From the NCBI RefSeq assembly GCF_042477335.2, contig NC_091262.1, positions 17,876,001-17,940,000 on the forward strand: a stretch of DNA of 64,000 nt, in the 5' to 3' direction. Shown piece by piece: positions 11,267 to 23,025 of this stretch. The notes beneath the pieces are model-generated. The model made no database searches. It saw only the letters and a program-made list of their open reading frames with translations, and was not told the DNA's origin. The translations under genes were made by a program, and so were the position numbers. The DNA comes from Ovis canadensis. Taxonomy: Eukaryota > Chordata > Mammalia > Artiodactyla > Bovidae. Positions within the stretch are counted from its first letter, which is position 1. Each line of letters opens with the position of its first letter.

Positions 11267-11456
11267 GGCTTCCCTGGTGGCTCAGACGGTAAAGAGTCTG
11301 CCTGCAATGCAGGAGACCCTGTGTTGGGAAGATCCCCTGGAGAAGGAAATGGCAGCCCACTCCAATATGCTGGAAAACCCCATGGACAAAGGACCCTGGT
11401 GGTCTACAGTCCATGGGATTGCAAAGAGTCAGACATGACTTTCATTTCACTTCACA
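11267..11456 (+). repeat. Bov-tA/BOV-A2 SINE inside the old L1
   Basis: Near full length: GCTTCCCTGGTGGCTCAGAC head, GCCTGCAATGCAGGAGACC, GAAGATCCCCTGGAGAAGG, CCACTCCAATATGCTGG body and a TTCATTTCACTTCAC tail. L1 ORF2 coding (KISKID-type stretch) is interrupted on the left and resumes as GGTTAATTAAGGAAAAAAG on the right. Confidence 0.92.
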
Positions 11457-12262
11457 GTCAGGTTAATTAAGGAAAAAAGAGAGGATTATTAATAAATGAA
11501 AGAATGGACATCACTGCAGATCCTATGGACATAAGGATAATAAGGGAATAATTTGAACAACCTTATGCCCACAAATTTGGTAACTTAGATGAAAGGGACC
11601 AGTTTCTTGAAAGACATAGTTTGCCAAAACTCACACAAAAAGAAATAGATAATCTGAATAGGCCTTTTATCTGTTAGAGAAAATGAATCAACAATTAATA
11701 ATCTAAAACAGAAAGCAATAGTCCTCAGTTCACTAGTGAATTCAACCAAATATTCAAGGGAGAAATTACATCAATTCTCTACAACCTCTTTCAGAGGATG
11801 GAAGCAGAGAGAATACTTTCTAGGTATTCTGTGAAGTCATCATTACTCTAAAACCAAGGCCATCAAAGACAAGGAAAGAAATATGTCTCATGAACAGAAA
11901 TGCCAACATTTTCAACAAAATATTAGCAAATTAAACCTGACAATGTAGAAAAAGAATTATATACAGCATGATCAAGTGGGACTTATCCCAGATATGCTTT
12001 AAAAAATCAATTATGTAATCATGCCAACAGGATAAAGGCTAAAAAAGGAAAATTACTTGATCTTATTAGTAAATGCAGAAAAGCATTTGATGATTCATGA
12101 TAAAAATTCTTAGTAAACTTATGAATAGAAGGGAACTTCCTCAACTTATTTTAAAAAATCTATAAAAACCCCACAGTAACATCATACTTCAGGGTGAGAA
12201 GCTAGGAGCTTTCCCACTAAGATCAGGAAAGAGGCAAAGAAGTCACCTCTCACCACACTTTT

Positions 12263-13432
12263 CCTTTGTCATTTTAAAAATTTTATCTAAATATAGTTGA
12301 TTTATAATGTGTTATTTCTGCTATACAGCAAAGTGATTCAGATACATGTATATATATATATCACTATTTTTTAATATTCTTTTCCATTATGGTTTATCAC
12401 AGAATAGTGAATATGCTATCCAGTTGTGGTTGTGTAGTCAGTGTTCTTGCCTGGAAAATCCCAGGGATGGGGGAGCCTGGTGGGCTGCCATCTATGGGGT
12501 GTGAATAGTATCCCATTGTACATAGGTACCACATCTTCTGTATCCATTCAGGTTGGACATTTAGGTTGTTTCCATGTCTTAGTTATTGTGAATAATGCTG
12601 CTATAAGCTATAAGCAATGGGGTGCATTTATCTTTCTTTTTTTCCCAGATATATGTCCAGGAATGGGATTGCTAGATCATATGACAATTCTATTTTTAGT
12701 TTTTTGAGGAATCTCTATACTTTTTCCCACAGTGGCTGTACCAACTTACATTCCTACCGATAGTGTAGGAGGGCTTCCTTTTCTTCACATCCTCTCCAGC
12801 ATTAGTTATTTGTAGCCTTCTTAATGATGGCCATTCTGATTGGTATGAGGTGGTACCTGTTTGTAGTTTTGATTTGTGTTTCTCTAATAATTAGCAATGT
12901 TAAACATCTTTTCATGTGTTTGATGGCCATCTGTATATCTTCTTTGGAGAAATGCCTATTTAGTTCTTCCGCCCATTTTTCAATTGTGATGCTTGTCTTT
13001 TTGTTGTTGAGTTGCAAGAGCTGTTTGTATATTTTGGAAGTAATGCCCTTGTCAGTCACATCATTTGCAAATATTTTCTCCCAGTCTGTCAGTTGCCTTT
13101 TAGTTTTATTTATGATTTCCTTTGCTGTTGCAAAAGCCCATAACTTGATTATGTTTCATTTGTTTACTCATGCTTTCATTTCCTTTGGCTTGGGAGACTG
13201 ACCTAAGAAAACATTAGTACAGTTTATGTCAGAGGATGTTTTGACTATGTTCTCTTCTAGTTTTATGGTGCCATGTCTCATATTTAAGTCTTTAAGTCAT
13301 TTTAAGTTTATTTTTGTGTATAGTGTAAGGGTGTGTTATAACTTCATTGATTTACATGTGGCTGTCCAACTTTCCCAACACCATTTGCTGAAGAAACCGT
13401 CTCTTTCTTATTGTATATTCTTGCCTCCTTTT
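12263..13432 (-). repeat. Truncated L1, minus, nested in the old plus-strand L1
   Basis: Read in reverse this is the 3' UTR and ORF2 C-terminal part of a ruminant L1. The plus strand shows TTATCTAAATATAGTTGATT at the 3' end, TATGTCCAGGAATGGGATTGC, and AACTTACATTCCTACC. It ends at CCATTTGCTGAAGAAACCGT and TCTTGCCTCC near 13430. The host L1 reading stops at 12262 and resumes at about 13433 (AATATCGTATTGAAGTGC). A 63-bp SINE piece lies at 12438-12500. Confidence 0.85.
12438..12500 (+). repeat. Short SINE (BovA body) piece
   Basis: The fragment GTTCTTGCCTGGAAAATCCC followed by AGCCTGGTGGGCTGCCATC is typical of the BovA body and is truncated at both ends. It sits within the L1 3' UTR. Confidence 0.75.
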
Positions 13433-13515
13433 TTTCAATATCGTATTGAAGTGCTAGCTAATGCAATAAGATAAGAAAAGGGAATAAAATGTATATAGAT
13501 CGGGAAGGAACAAAT
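13433..13515 (+). repeat. Continuation of the old plus-strand L1
   Basis: The short coding stretch VLANAIR followed by an EKGIK-like frame is L1 ORF2 just upstream of the catalytic FADD region. It continues the element interrupted at 12262. The rest of the element's 3' end is missing. Confidence 0.7.
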
Positions 13516-13549
13516 AACAAAGAACAAATCGAGTAAGTTAATTATAGAA

Positions 13550-14568
13550 ATTTTAGTAGTTGCCTAGTTTTTTAAATCTTTTTTAGATGTTTTGGGGTTT
13601 TAAATGAAAATATAATTCACATACCATAAAATTCATCATTTTAAAGCATGCAATTCACTGGTAGTTAGTATACTGAAAATGTATGACCATCATCATTTGT
13701 CTAATTCTATAATTTTTTTATTACTGAAAAAATAAACTGTATATCATTATCAGTCACTCTTCATTTCCTCCATCTTTCAAGTCCCTGAAAACCATAAATG
13801 TATATGTCTATGGATTTGCCTATTTGGGGCATTTTGTATAAATAGAATCACATAATATATGACTTTTCATGTCTGACTTCTTTCAATTTATCAAAATATT
13901 GCCAAGTTTGATCCATGTTATAGCATTTAACAGTACTTTCCTCCTTTTAATGGCTGAATAATTTTCCACCTCTGGATATATCACAATTTGTTTATTCACT
14001 CATTAATTGATGGACATTCTGGTCATTTCTACTTTTTGTCTATTATGAATAATGCTACTATAAAGATTTATGTACAAGATTTTGTATGAACACATGTTTT
14101 CATTTCTTGGTTATATACCTAAGACTGGGATTTCTGGATCATATGATAACTTTATGTTTAAGAAACAATCAAACTGTCTTCCAAAGTGGTTGTATGTTTT
14201 TACATTCCCACCAGCAGTATATAAGTATTACAGTTTTTTCACATCCTTGTTAATACCTATTGTCTGCTTTTAAAAAATTATTACAATAATTCTATTGTGA
14301 ATGAGATAGACTGTCACTATGATTTTGATTTGCATTTTCCTAATGACTAATCATGTTTAGCATCTTTTAGTGCATCTTTTCAAAGATCTTTACATACAAA
14401 TGCTCATTGGTCATTCATATATCTTTTTTGGAGAAATATCTATTAAATTCTTTGCCATTTAAAAATCAAGTTATTTGCCTTATTATTAAGTTTTAAAGAA
14501 TTTACTTTATATTCTAGAAGTGAATCTTTTATCAGACATATGATTTGCAAGTATTTCCCTCATTCTTT
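13550..14568 (-). repeat. Old minus-strand L1, 3' part
   Basis: Reverse-complement L1 3' UTR and ORF2 C-terminus. Typical plus-strand signatures are AAAATATAATTCACATACCA, GATTTGCATTTTCCTAATGA and TTTGGAGAAATATCTATTAA. Diverged more than the L1 inserted into it. It is cut at 14568 and resumes at 22616. Confidence 0.8.
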
Positions 14569-14930
14569 AAAAAAAATTTTTTTTAATTTATTTATTTTAA
14601 TTGGAGGTTAGTTACTTTACAATATTGTATTGGTTTTGCCATACATCAACATGAATCTGCCATGGGTGTACATGTGTTCCCCATCCTGAAACCCCCTCCC
14701 ACCTCCCTCTCCATACCATCCCTCTGGGTCATCCCAGTGCACCAGCCCCAAGCATCCTGTATCATGCATCGAACCTGGACTGGCGATTCATTTCTTATAT
14801 GATAATATACGTGTTTCCATGCCATTCTCCCAAATCAACCCAACCTCTCCCTCTCCCACAGAGTCCAAAAGACTGTTCTATACATCTGTGTCTTTTTGCT
14901 GTCTCACATACAGGGTTATCATTACCATCT

Positions 14931-17900
14931 TTCTAAATTTCATATATATGCATTAGTATACTGTATTGGTGTTTTTCTTCCTGGCTTACTTCACTCTGTA
15001 TAATAGGCTCCAGTTTCATCCACCTCATTAGAACTGATTCAAATGTATTCTTTTTAATGGCTGAGTAATACTCCATTGTGTATATGTACCACAGCTTTCT
15101 TATCCATTCATCTTCTGATGGACATCTAGGTTGCTTCCATGTCCTGGCTATTATAAACAGTGCTGTGATGAACATTGGGGTACACGTGTCTCTTTCAATT
15201 CTGGTATCCTTGGTGTGTACGCCCAGCAGTGGGATTGCTGGGTCATAAGGCAGTTCTATTTCCAGTTTTTTAAGGAATCTCCACATTGTTCTCCATATTG
15301 GCTGTACTAGTTTGCATTCCCACCAACAGTGTAAGAGGGTTACCTTTTCTCCACACCCTCTCCAGCATTTATTGCTTGTAGACTTTTGGATAGCAGCCAT
15401 TCTGACTGGTGTGAAGTGGTACCTCATTGTGGTTTTCATTTTCATTTTTCTGATAATGAGTGATGTTGAGCATCTCTTCATGTGTTTGTTAGCCATCTGT
15501 GTGTCTTCTTTGGAGAAATGTCTGTTTAGTTCTTTGGCCCATTTTTTGACTGGGTCGTTTATTTTTCTGGAATTGAGCTGCAGGAGTTGCTTGTATATTT
15601 TTGAGATTAATTCTTTGTCATTTGCTTCAGTTGCTATTATTTTCTCCCATTCTGAAGGCTGTCTTTTCACCTTGCTTATAGTTTCCTTTTTTGTGCAGAA
15701 GCTTTTAATTTTAATTAGGTCCCATTTGTTTATTTTTGCTTTTATTTCCAATATTCTGGGAGATGGGTCATAGAGGATCCTGCTGTGATGTATGTCAGAG
15801 AGTGTTTTGCCTATGCTCTCCTCTAGGAGTTTTATAGTTTCTGGTCTTACATTTAGATCTTTAACCCATTTTGAGTTTATTTTTGTGTATGGTGTTAGAA
15901 AGTGTTCTAGTTTCCTTCTTTTACAAGTGGTTGACCAGTTTTCCCAGCACCACTTGTTAAAGAGATTGTCTTTTTCTCCACTGTATATTCTTGCCTCCTT
16001 TGTCAAAAATAAGGTGTCCATAGGTGCGTGGATTTATCTCTGGGCTTTCTATTTTGTTCCATTGATCTATATTTCTGTCTTTGTGCCAGTACCATACTGT
16101 CTTGATGACTGCGGCTTTGTAGTAGAGCCTGAAGTCAGGCAGGTTGATTCCTCCAGTTCCATTCTTCTTTCTCAAGATTTCTTTGGCTATTTGAGGTTTT
16201 TTGTATTTCCATACAAATTGTGAAATTATTTGTTCTAGCTTTGTGAAAAATACCATTGATAGCTTAATAGGAATTTCATTGAATCTATAGATTGCTTCAG
16301 GTAGTATACATACTCATTTTCACTATATTGATTCTTCCGATCCATGAACGTGGTATACTTCTCCATCTATTAGTGTCCTCTTTGATTTCTTTCACCAGTG
16401 TTTTATAGTTTTCTGTATATAGGTCTTTATTTTCTTTTTTATTTTTTTTATTTTTTTTTTAATTTTAAAATCTTTAATTCTTACATGCGTTCCCAAACAT
16501 GACCCCCCCTCCCACCTCCCTCCCCACAACATCTCTCTGGGTCATCCCCATGCACCAGCCCCAAGCATGCTGCACCCTACGTCAGACATGGACTGGCGAT
16601 TCAATTCTTACATGATAGTTTCTTTAGGTAGATATATTCCTAAGTATTTTATTCTTTTCATTGCAATGTGAATGGAATTGTTTCCTTAATTTTCTATTAT
16701 CTCATTATTAGTGTATAGGAATGCAAGGGATTTCTGTGTGTTGATTTTATATCCTGCAACTTTACTATAGTCATTTCTTAGCTCTAGTAATTTTCTGGTG
16801 GAGTCTTTAGGGTTTTCTATGTAGAGGATCATGTCATCTGCAAACAGTGAAAGTTTTACTTCTTCTTTTCCAATTTGGATTCCTTTTATTTCTTTTTCTG
16901 CTCTGATTGCTGTGGCCAAAACTTCCCAAACCATGTTGAATAGTAGTGGTGAGAGTGGGTACCCTTGTCTTATTCCTGACTTTAGAGGAAATGCTTTCAA
17001 TTTTTCACCATTGAGGATAATGTTTGCTGTGGGTTTGTCATATATAGCTTTTATTATGTTGAGGAATGTTCCTTCTATTCCTGCTTTCTGGAGAGTTTTT
17101 ATCATAAATGGATGTTGAATTTTGTCAAAGGCTTTCTCTGCATCTATTGAGATAATCATATGGCTTTTATTTTTCAATTTGTTAATGTGGTGTATTACAT
17201 TGATTGATTTGTGGATATTGAAGAATCCTTGCATCCCTGGGATAAAGACCACTTGGTCGTGATGTATGATCTTTTTAATGTGTTGCTGGATTCTGATTGC
17301 TAGAATTTTGTTAAGGATTTTTGCATCTATGTTCATCAGTGACATTGGCCTGTAGTTTTCTTTTTTTGCGGCATCTTTGTCAGGTTTTGGTATTAGGGTG
17401 ATGGTGGTCTCATAGAATGAGTTTGGAAGTTTACCTTCCTCTACAATTTTCTGGAAGAGTTTGAGTGGGATAGGTGTTAGCTCTTCTCTAAATTTTTGTT
17501 AGAATTCAGCTGTGAAGCCGTCTGGACCTGGGCTTTTGTTTGCTGGAAGATTTCTGATTACAGCTTCAATTTCCATGCTTGTGATGAGTCTGTTAAGATT
17601 CTCTATTTCTTCCTGGTTCAGTTTTGGAAAGTTGTACTTTTCTAAGAATTTGTCCATTTTTTCCAAGTTGTCCATTTTATTGGCATATAATTGCTGGTAG
17701 CAGTCTCTTATGATCCTTTGTATTTCTGTGTTGTCTGTTGTGAGCTCTCCATTTTCATTTCTAATTTTATTGATTTGATTTTTCTCCCTTTGTTTCTTGA
17801 TGAGTCTGGCTAATGGTTTGTCAATTTTATTTATCCTTTCAAAGAACCAGCTTTTGGCTTTGTTGACTTTTGCTATGGTCTCTTTTGTTTCTTTTGCATT

Positions 17901-18922
17901 TATTTCTGCCCTGTTTTGTAAGATTTCTTTCCTTCTACTAACCCTGAGGTTCTTCACTTCTTCCTTTTCTAGTTGCTTTAGGTGTAGAGTTAGGTTATTT
18001 GACTTTTTTCTTGTTTCTTGAAGTATGCCTGTATTGCGATGAACCTTCCACTTAGCACTGCTTTTACAGTGTCCCACAGGTTTTGGGTTGTTGTGTTTTT
18101 ATTTTCATTCATTTCTATGCATATTTTGATTTCTTTTTTTATTTCTTTTGTGATTTGTTGGTTATTCAGCTTCCATATGTTGGAATTTTTTATAGTTTTT
18201 CTTCTGTAATTGAGATCTAATCTTACTGTACTGTGGTCAGAAAAGATGCTTGGAATGATTTCAGTTTTTTTTGAATTTACCAAGGCTAGATTTATGGCCC
18301 AAGATGTGATCTATCCTGGAGAAGGTTCTGTGTGTGCTTGAGAAAAAGGTGAAATTCATTGTTTTGAGGTGAAATGTCCTATAGATGTCAATTAGGTCTA
18401 ACTGGTCTATTGTATAATTTAAAGTTTGTGTTTCTTTGTTAATTTTCTGTTTAGTTGATCTATCCATAGGTGTGAGTAGGGTATTAAAGTCTCCCACTAT
18501 TACTGTGTTATTGTTACTGTGTTATTTCTCCTTTCATACTTATTAGCATTTGTCTTACATATTGCAGTGCTATGTTGAGTGAATATGTATTTATAATTGT
18601 TATATCTTCTTCTTGGATTGATCCTTTGATCATTATGTACTGGCCTTCTTTGTCTCTTCACAGCCTTTGTTTTAAAGTCTATTTTATTTGATATGAATAT
18701 CGCTACTCCTGCTTTCTTATGGTCTCTATTTGCATGGAATATCTTTTCCCAGCCCTTCACTTTCAGTCTGTATGGGTTCCCTGTTTTGAGGTGGGTCTCT
18801 TGTAGACAACATATATAGGGGTCTTGTTTTTGTATCCATTCAGCCAGCCTTTGTCTTTTGGTTGGGGCATTTGACCCATTTATGTTTAAGGTAATTATTG
18901 ATAAGTATGATCCTGTTGCCAT
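14931..18922 (-). pseudogene. L1 ORF2 (endonuclease/reverse transcriptase), broken
   Basis: The family protein nicks target DNA and copies L1 RNA there. From the start at 18922 the endonuclease reads SIITLNINGSNAPTKRQRLA and CCLQETHL. The linker region is at about 18.3-17.5 kb. The RT region (17345-16686) holds [14 protein letters not shown] and the catalytic LFADDM. The C-terminal segment (16021-14933) holds [14 protein letters not shown], the Cys/Trp-rich end, and finishes [15 protein letters not shown] before the stop. Total length less the 187-bp insert is about 3.8 kb, the usual L1 ORF2 size. Frames change near 18655, 18490, 18280, 18070, 17500-17350 and at the insert, so no intact enzyme is made. 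Confidence 0.9.
16432..16618 (-). repeat. Short L1 3'-UTR piece inserted in ORF2
   Basis: A T-run at the left is followed by CCTCCCACCTCCCTCCCCAC, GGGTCATCCCCATGCACCAG and GGACTGGCGATTCAATTCTT. This closely parallels the element's own 3' UTR at 14690-14800. It is a severely 5'-truncated second L1 insertion. TTTCTTT-like bases on both sides suggest a short target-site duplication. Confidence 0.8.
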
Positions 18923-18973
18923 TTACTTTATTGTTTTGGATTCGAGTTTATACACCCTTTTTGTGTTTCCTGT

Positions 18974-19906
18974 CTAGAGAAGATCCTTTAGCATTTGTTG
19001 GAGAGCTGGTTTGGTAGTGCTGAATTCTCTCAGCTTTTGCTTGTCTGTAAAGCTTTTGATTTCTCCTTCATATTTGAATGAGAAACTTGCTGGGTACAGT
19101 AATCTGGGCTGTAGGTTATTTTCTTTCATCACTTTAAGTATGTCCTGCCATTCCCTCCTGGCCTGAAGAGTTTCTATTGAAAGATCAGCTGTTATCCTTA
19201 CGGGAATCCCCTTGTGTGTTATTTGTTGTGTTTCTCTTGCTGCTTTTAATATTTGTTCTTTGTGTTTGATCTTTGTTAATTTGATTAATATGCGTCTTAG
19301 GGTGTTTTGTCTTGTGTTTATCCTCTTTGGGACTCTCTGGGTTTCTTGGACTTGGGTGATTATTTCCTTTCCCATTTTAGGAAGTTTTCAACTATTATCT
19401 CCTCAAGTATTTTCTCACGGTCTTTTTTTTTTTTTTGTCTTCTTCTTCTGGGACTCCTATGATTCGAATGTTGGGGCATTTAACATGGTCCTGGAGGTCT
19501 CTGAGATTGTCTTCATTTCTTTTAATTCGTTTTTCTTTTTTTCCTCTCTGATTCATATTTTTCTACTATTCTATCTTCTACTTCACTAATCCTATCTTCT
19601 GCCTCCATTATTCTACTATTTGTTCCCTTCAGAGTGTTTTTTAATCTCATTCATTGCATTATTCATTATATATTGACTCTTTTTTATTTCTTCTAGGTCC
19701 TTGTTAAACCTTTCTTGCATCCTCTCAATCCTCGTCTTCAGGCTATTTATCTGTGATTCCATTTTTATTTCAAGATTTTGGATCATTTTCACTATCATTA
19801 TTTGGAATTCTTTATCAGGTAGATTCCTTATCTCTTCCCCTTTTGTTTGGTTTGGTGGGCATTTATCCTGTTTCTTTACTTGCTGGGTATTCCTCTGTCT
19901 CTTCAT
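18974..19906 (-). pseudogene. L1 ORF1 (RNA-binding chaperone), broken
   Basis: The N-terminal part (19906-19616) starts MKRQRNTQQVKKQ and contains a heptad-rich stretch, IQNLEIKMESQINSLKTRIE, the coiled coil for trimer formation. The C-terminal part (19375-18974) starts near MGKEIITQVQETQRVPKRIN and includes HKEQILKAAR and GIPVRITADLS, the RRM and C-terminal domain. It ends QQMLKDLL. Between them the frame is lost around 19610 and at a T12 run near 19427-19438. The family protein coats L1 RNA; this copy cannot. Confidence 0.88.
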
Positions 19907-22608
19907 ATTGTTTATATTGCTGTGTTTGGGTTGGCCTTTCTGTATTCTGGCAGTTTGTGGAGTTCTCTTTATTGTGGAGTTTCCTTGCTCTGGGTGGGGT
20001 TGTACGCATGGCTTGTTAAGGTTTCCTTATTAGGGAAGCTTGTGTCAGTGTTCTGGTGGGTGGAGCTGGATTTCTTCTCTCTGGAGTGCAATGAAATGTC
20101 CAGTAATGAGTTATGAGATGTCAATGGGTTTGGAGTGACTTTGGGCAGCCTGTATATTGAAGCTCAGAGCTGTGTTCCTGTGTTGCTGGAGAATTTGCGT
20201 GGTATGTCTTGCTCTGGAACTTGTTGGCCCTTGGGTGGTGCTTGGTTTCAGTGTAGGTATGGAGGTGTTTGATGAGCTCCTGTCAATTAATGTTCCCTGG
20301 AAACAGGAGTTCTCTGGTGTTCTCAGGATTTGGACTTAAGCCTCCTGCTTCCTTTTTTCAGTCTTATTTTTACAGTAGCCTCAAGACTTCTCCATCTACA
20401 CAGCACCATTGATAAAACATCTAGGTTAAAGATGAAAAGTTTCTCCACAGTGAGGGACACTGAGAGAGGTTCACAGAGTTACATGGAGAACAGAAGAGGG
20501 AGGAGGGAGTTAGAGGTGACCCAAATGAGATGAGGTGGAATCAAAAGAGGAGAGAGCAAGCTAGCCAGTAATCACTTCTTTATGTGTGCTCCACAGTCTG
20601 GACTGCTCAGAGATGTTCACGGAGTTATACAGAGAAGAGAAGAAGGAGGAAAGAGACAGAGGTGGCCAGGAGGATAAAGTGGGGGGGAATCAAAAGGGGA
20701 GAGACAGATCCAGCCAGTAATCAGTTCCCTGGGTGTTCTCCACCATGTGGTACACACAAAGAGATTCACAGAGTTGGGTAGAGAAGAGAAGGGGAGGGAG
20801 AGATAGAGGTGACCTGATGGAGAAAAAGGAGAGTCCAAAGGGGGAGAGAGCAGTCAAGCCAGTAATCTCGCTCCCAAGTAAAAATGGGTATTGAAGATTG
20901 GGTTCTTAAAGGTACAAAATTGATAACAAATGCCAAAAAGCAAAGATTAAAAATCTAGAGCAGAGGTTGGATTTTCAAAAAGACAATATTAAAGAACAGA
21001 AGAAAGAAAAAAAGTCACAAAAATGATAAAATATATATATAAATGAAATTTGCTTTAAGAAATAGGTCTCTCTTTTTTTTTTTGCAAAGTAGTAGTAGGT
21101 TATAAAATGAAAATTAAAGGAGTAATAGAGGACTTAAAATTTTAAAAAAATTAAAAAAAATTTAAAAATGATAGTAAAAATAGTAACAATATATCTAGGA
21201 CTTTCTCTGGTGTTGTTGTGGGCAGTGTCTGGTCAGTTCATTTTCAGCTAGTTTCTTGGTCTGGCTTATATTTCTCAAGATCTATAAGCCCCTTCCTATG
21301 TAGTTGGTACTAACTACAGGGTTTTAATCTATTGCACTGGTCACTTCCAAGATGGTTCCCTCTGTTTTAGCTTCTTATGTTTGCTGGTCTCTTCAGCGTC
21401 TGATTTCCGCCCTGATGCAAGAGGGTGGTGGTAGACAATTTTTTGGGCTCACTTGTTCAGTCGTGCTGTGGGGAGGGAGAGATGCTGCAAACAAATAACA
21501 CTGGCATGTGCTCACAGTGTCTCAGTCACACTGGGCCTGCCCTCGCTCATGGAGTGTGTGCCTTCCCTGCCCACACTGCTCAGGCTCTAGGTTGCTCCAC
21601 TGGGAACCATCCGAGGCTGGCCCTGGGCTGCATGCACTTCCCAGGTCTAAGCTGCTCAGGTTCAGGCACTCAGATAGTCCTCAGAGGTGCAGACTCGGTT
21701 GGGCCTGTGTTTTGTGCCCTTCCCAGGTCCGAGCAGTTCAGGTGATAAGGTGTTTGGTGAGCACGGTCGCTGTGACTTATCACCTCCCCTATCCGTGCTA
21801 CTTAGTTTTCTGGGTGTACAACCGGCTTGCCTTCTCTGGTGGATGTTGACCATCCAGAATCCCAAGAAGTCTTAGTTACCAAAGAAGCCTGCTTGTAGTT
21901 TGGCAGATAATGCCTCTCTAGGGCTGCGATTGCCCTCTTCTGGCTCTGGCTGCCTGTCACCAGAGGGGGGTGGTCTGCAGCTGACTATCTCTTTTCAGTC
22001 CTTTGTTCTGTGAGAGGACCTGATGGTGTCTTAGGTTAGGGCTTTTCCCATGGTAGCTATCCCACAGTCTGGTTTGCTAGCCCAAGTTAGTTTCCTCAGA
22101 TTGCCCTCGGGGCATTCAGGCCCAGTCCTTACTCTAAGCAATGCAGCCCACGCCTCCCTGCCCAGCCCCCGCTTTCTAGTGGCGGGTGCAGGCATCTGCG
22201 CTGCTTCTCCACCGAGGGGAGTTACCATTGGGCACATAATCTGTGGGTTTTAATTATTTATTTATTCTTCCTCCCAGTTATGTTGCCCTCTGAGGTTCCA
22301 AGGCTCACCAAAGACTCGGCAGTGAGAGTGTTTCCTGGTGTTTGGAAACTTCTTTCTTTTTAAGACTCCCTTCCTGGGATGGAGCTCCATCCCTATCTCT
22401 TTTGTCTCTCTTTTTGTCTTTTATATTTTTTCCTACCTCCTTTCGAAGACAATGGGCTGCTTTCTGGGTGCCTGATGACCTCTGCCGGCATTCAGAAGTT
22501 GTTTTGTGGAATTTACTCAGCCTTTAAATGTTCTTTTGATGAATTTGTTGGGAAGAAAGTGGTCTCCCTGTCCTATTCCTCTTCCATCTTAGGACCGCCT
22601 CCTCCCCC
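19907..22608 (-). promoter_or_regulatory. L1 5' UTR (former internal promoter region)
   Basis: About 2.7 kb precede ORF1. The first bases on the minus strand include a GATGG motif resembling the YY1 site that sets L1 transcription starts. The part nearest the 5' end is GC-richer; the middle (20880-21230) is A-rich on the minus strand's complement. Three related units of about 147 bp lie at 20470-20880. Promoter activity is inferred from the family only. Confidence 0.7.
20470..20880. repeat. Three tandem units of about 147 bp in the L1 5' UTR
   Basis: Units start at 20470, 20616 and 20765, each with TTCAC(A/G)GAGTT followed by a purine-rich run (GAGAAGAGAAG...GGAGG...GAGGTG), AATCAAAAG- or AGTCCAAAG-GGGAGAGA, and CCAGTAATC. 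Unit spacing is 146 and 149 bp. The third unit is cut short at about 20875. Confidence 0.85.
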
Positions 22609-22615
22609 ATTCTTT

Positions 22616-23025
22616 GTATTGTCTTTTTGCTTTCTTGATGGTGTCCTTTGAAACACAAAGTGTTTAATTTTGATGATAGCCAATTGATTCATTTTTTATT
22701 TTGTTGTTTGTGGTATCACATCTAAGAAATCACTGTTTAGTACAAGATCAGGAATAATTATGCATATGTTTTCTCCTAAGAATATTTCAGTTGTAGCTTT
22801 CACATTTGGGTCTTGGATCCATTTTGAGTTAATTTTTTTATATGGTGAGAATTAGGAGTCCAATTTCATTCTTTTGCTGATGCTTATCCAGTTGTTCCAA
22901 TATCATTTTCTTGAAAAGACTCTTCTTTCCCCTATCAATTTATCTTGGCAAGCTTAGTGAAAATCAGTTGACCAGATATATAGCTCTCTGATCTTTTATT
23001 TGAGTTTGTCTTTTCTTTCTTATTG
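22616..23025 (-). repeat. Old minus-strand L1, continuation
   Basis: This resumes the element cut at 14568: TCTTGATGGTGTCCTTTGAA, CACAAAGTGTTTAATTTTGA, then GTTCCAATATCATTTTCTTG and a terminal GTGAAAATCAGTTGACCA. The two halves join without loss when the inserted L1 and one copy of the CATTCTTT duplication are removed. Confidence 0.8.

Larger units (their letters stand above)
6241..12262 (+). repeat. Old L1, plus strand, heavily interrupted
   Basis: An ancient L1 runs left to right. Its presumed 5' region occupies about 6241-7050. An ORF1-like coding remnant follows at about 7300-7560 (ATACTAGAGAAAGACC...GAAATGCTAGAGATC). ORF2 begins near 8000 and continues with the endonuclease region (8120-8653) and reverse-transcriptase region (11.2-12.26 kb). 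It resumes after a nested minus-strand L1 at about 13433-13515, where the frame again reads like the RT stretch before the catalytic FADD motif. Insertions inside it are SINEs at 7151, 11267 and 12438, the CDK4 retrocopy at 9032-11173, and the minus-strand L1 at 12263-13432. Stops and frameshifts throughout show it is dead. The exact 5' boundary is a judgement. Confidence 0.75.
14569..22608 (-). mobile_element. Near full-length bovine-type L1, inactive
   Basis: About 8.0 kb, transcribed right to left. The 5' end at 22608 begins, on the minus strand, GGGGGAGGAGGCGGTCCTAA, followed by a GATGG motif like the YY1 site at other L1 starts. Next are a 2.7-kb 5' UTR, ORF1 (19906-18974), a 50-base gap, ORF2 (18922-14931), a 3' UTR with GTTGGGTTGATTTGGGAGAA, and an A-rich end at 14569. 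CATTCTTT at 14561-14568 and at 22608-22615 fits a short target-site duplication in the older L1. Frameshifts break both ORFs. A 3'-end piece of another L1 copy is inserted at 16432-16618. Confidence 0.9.
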
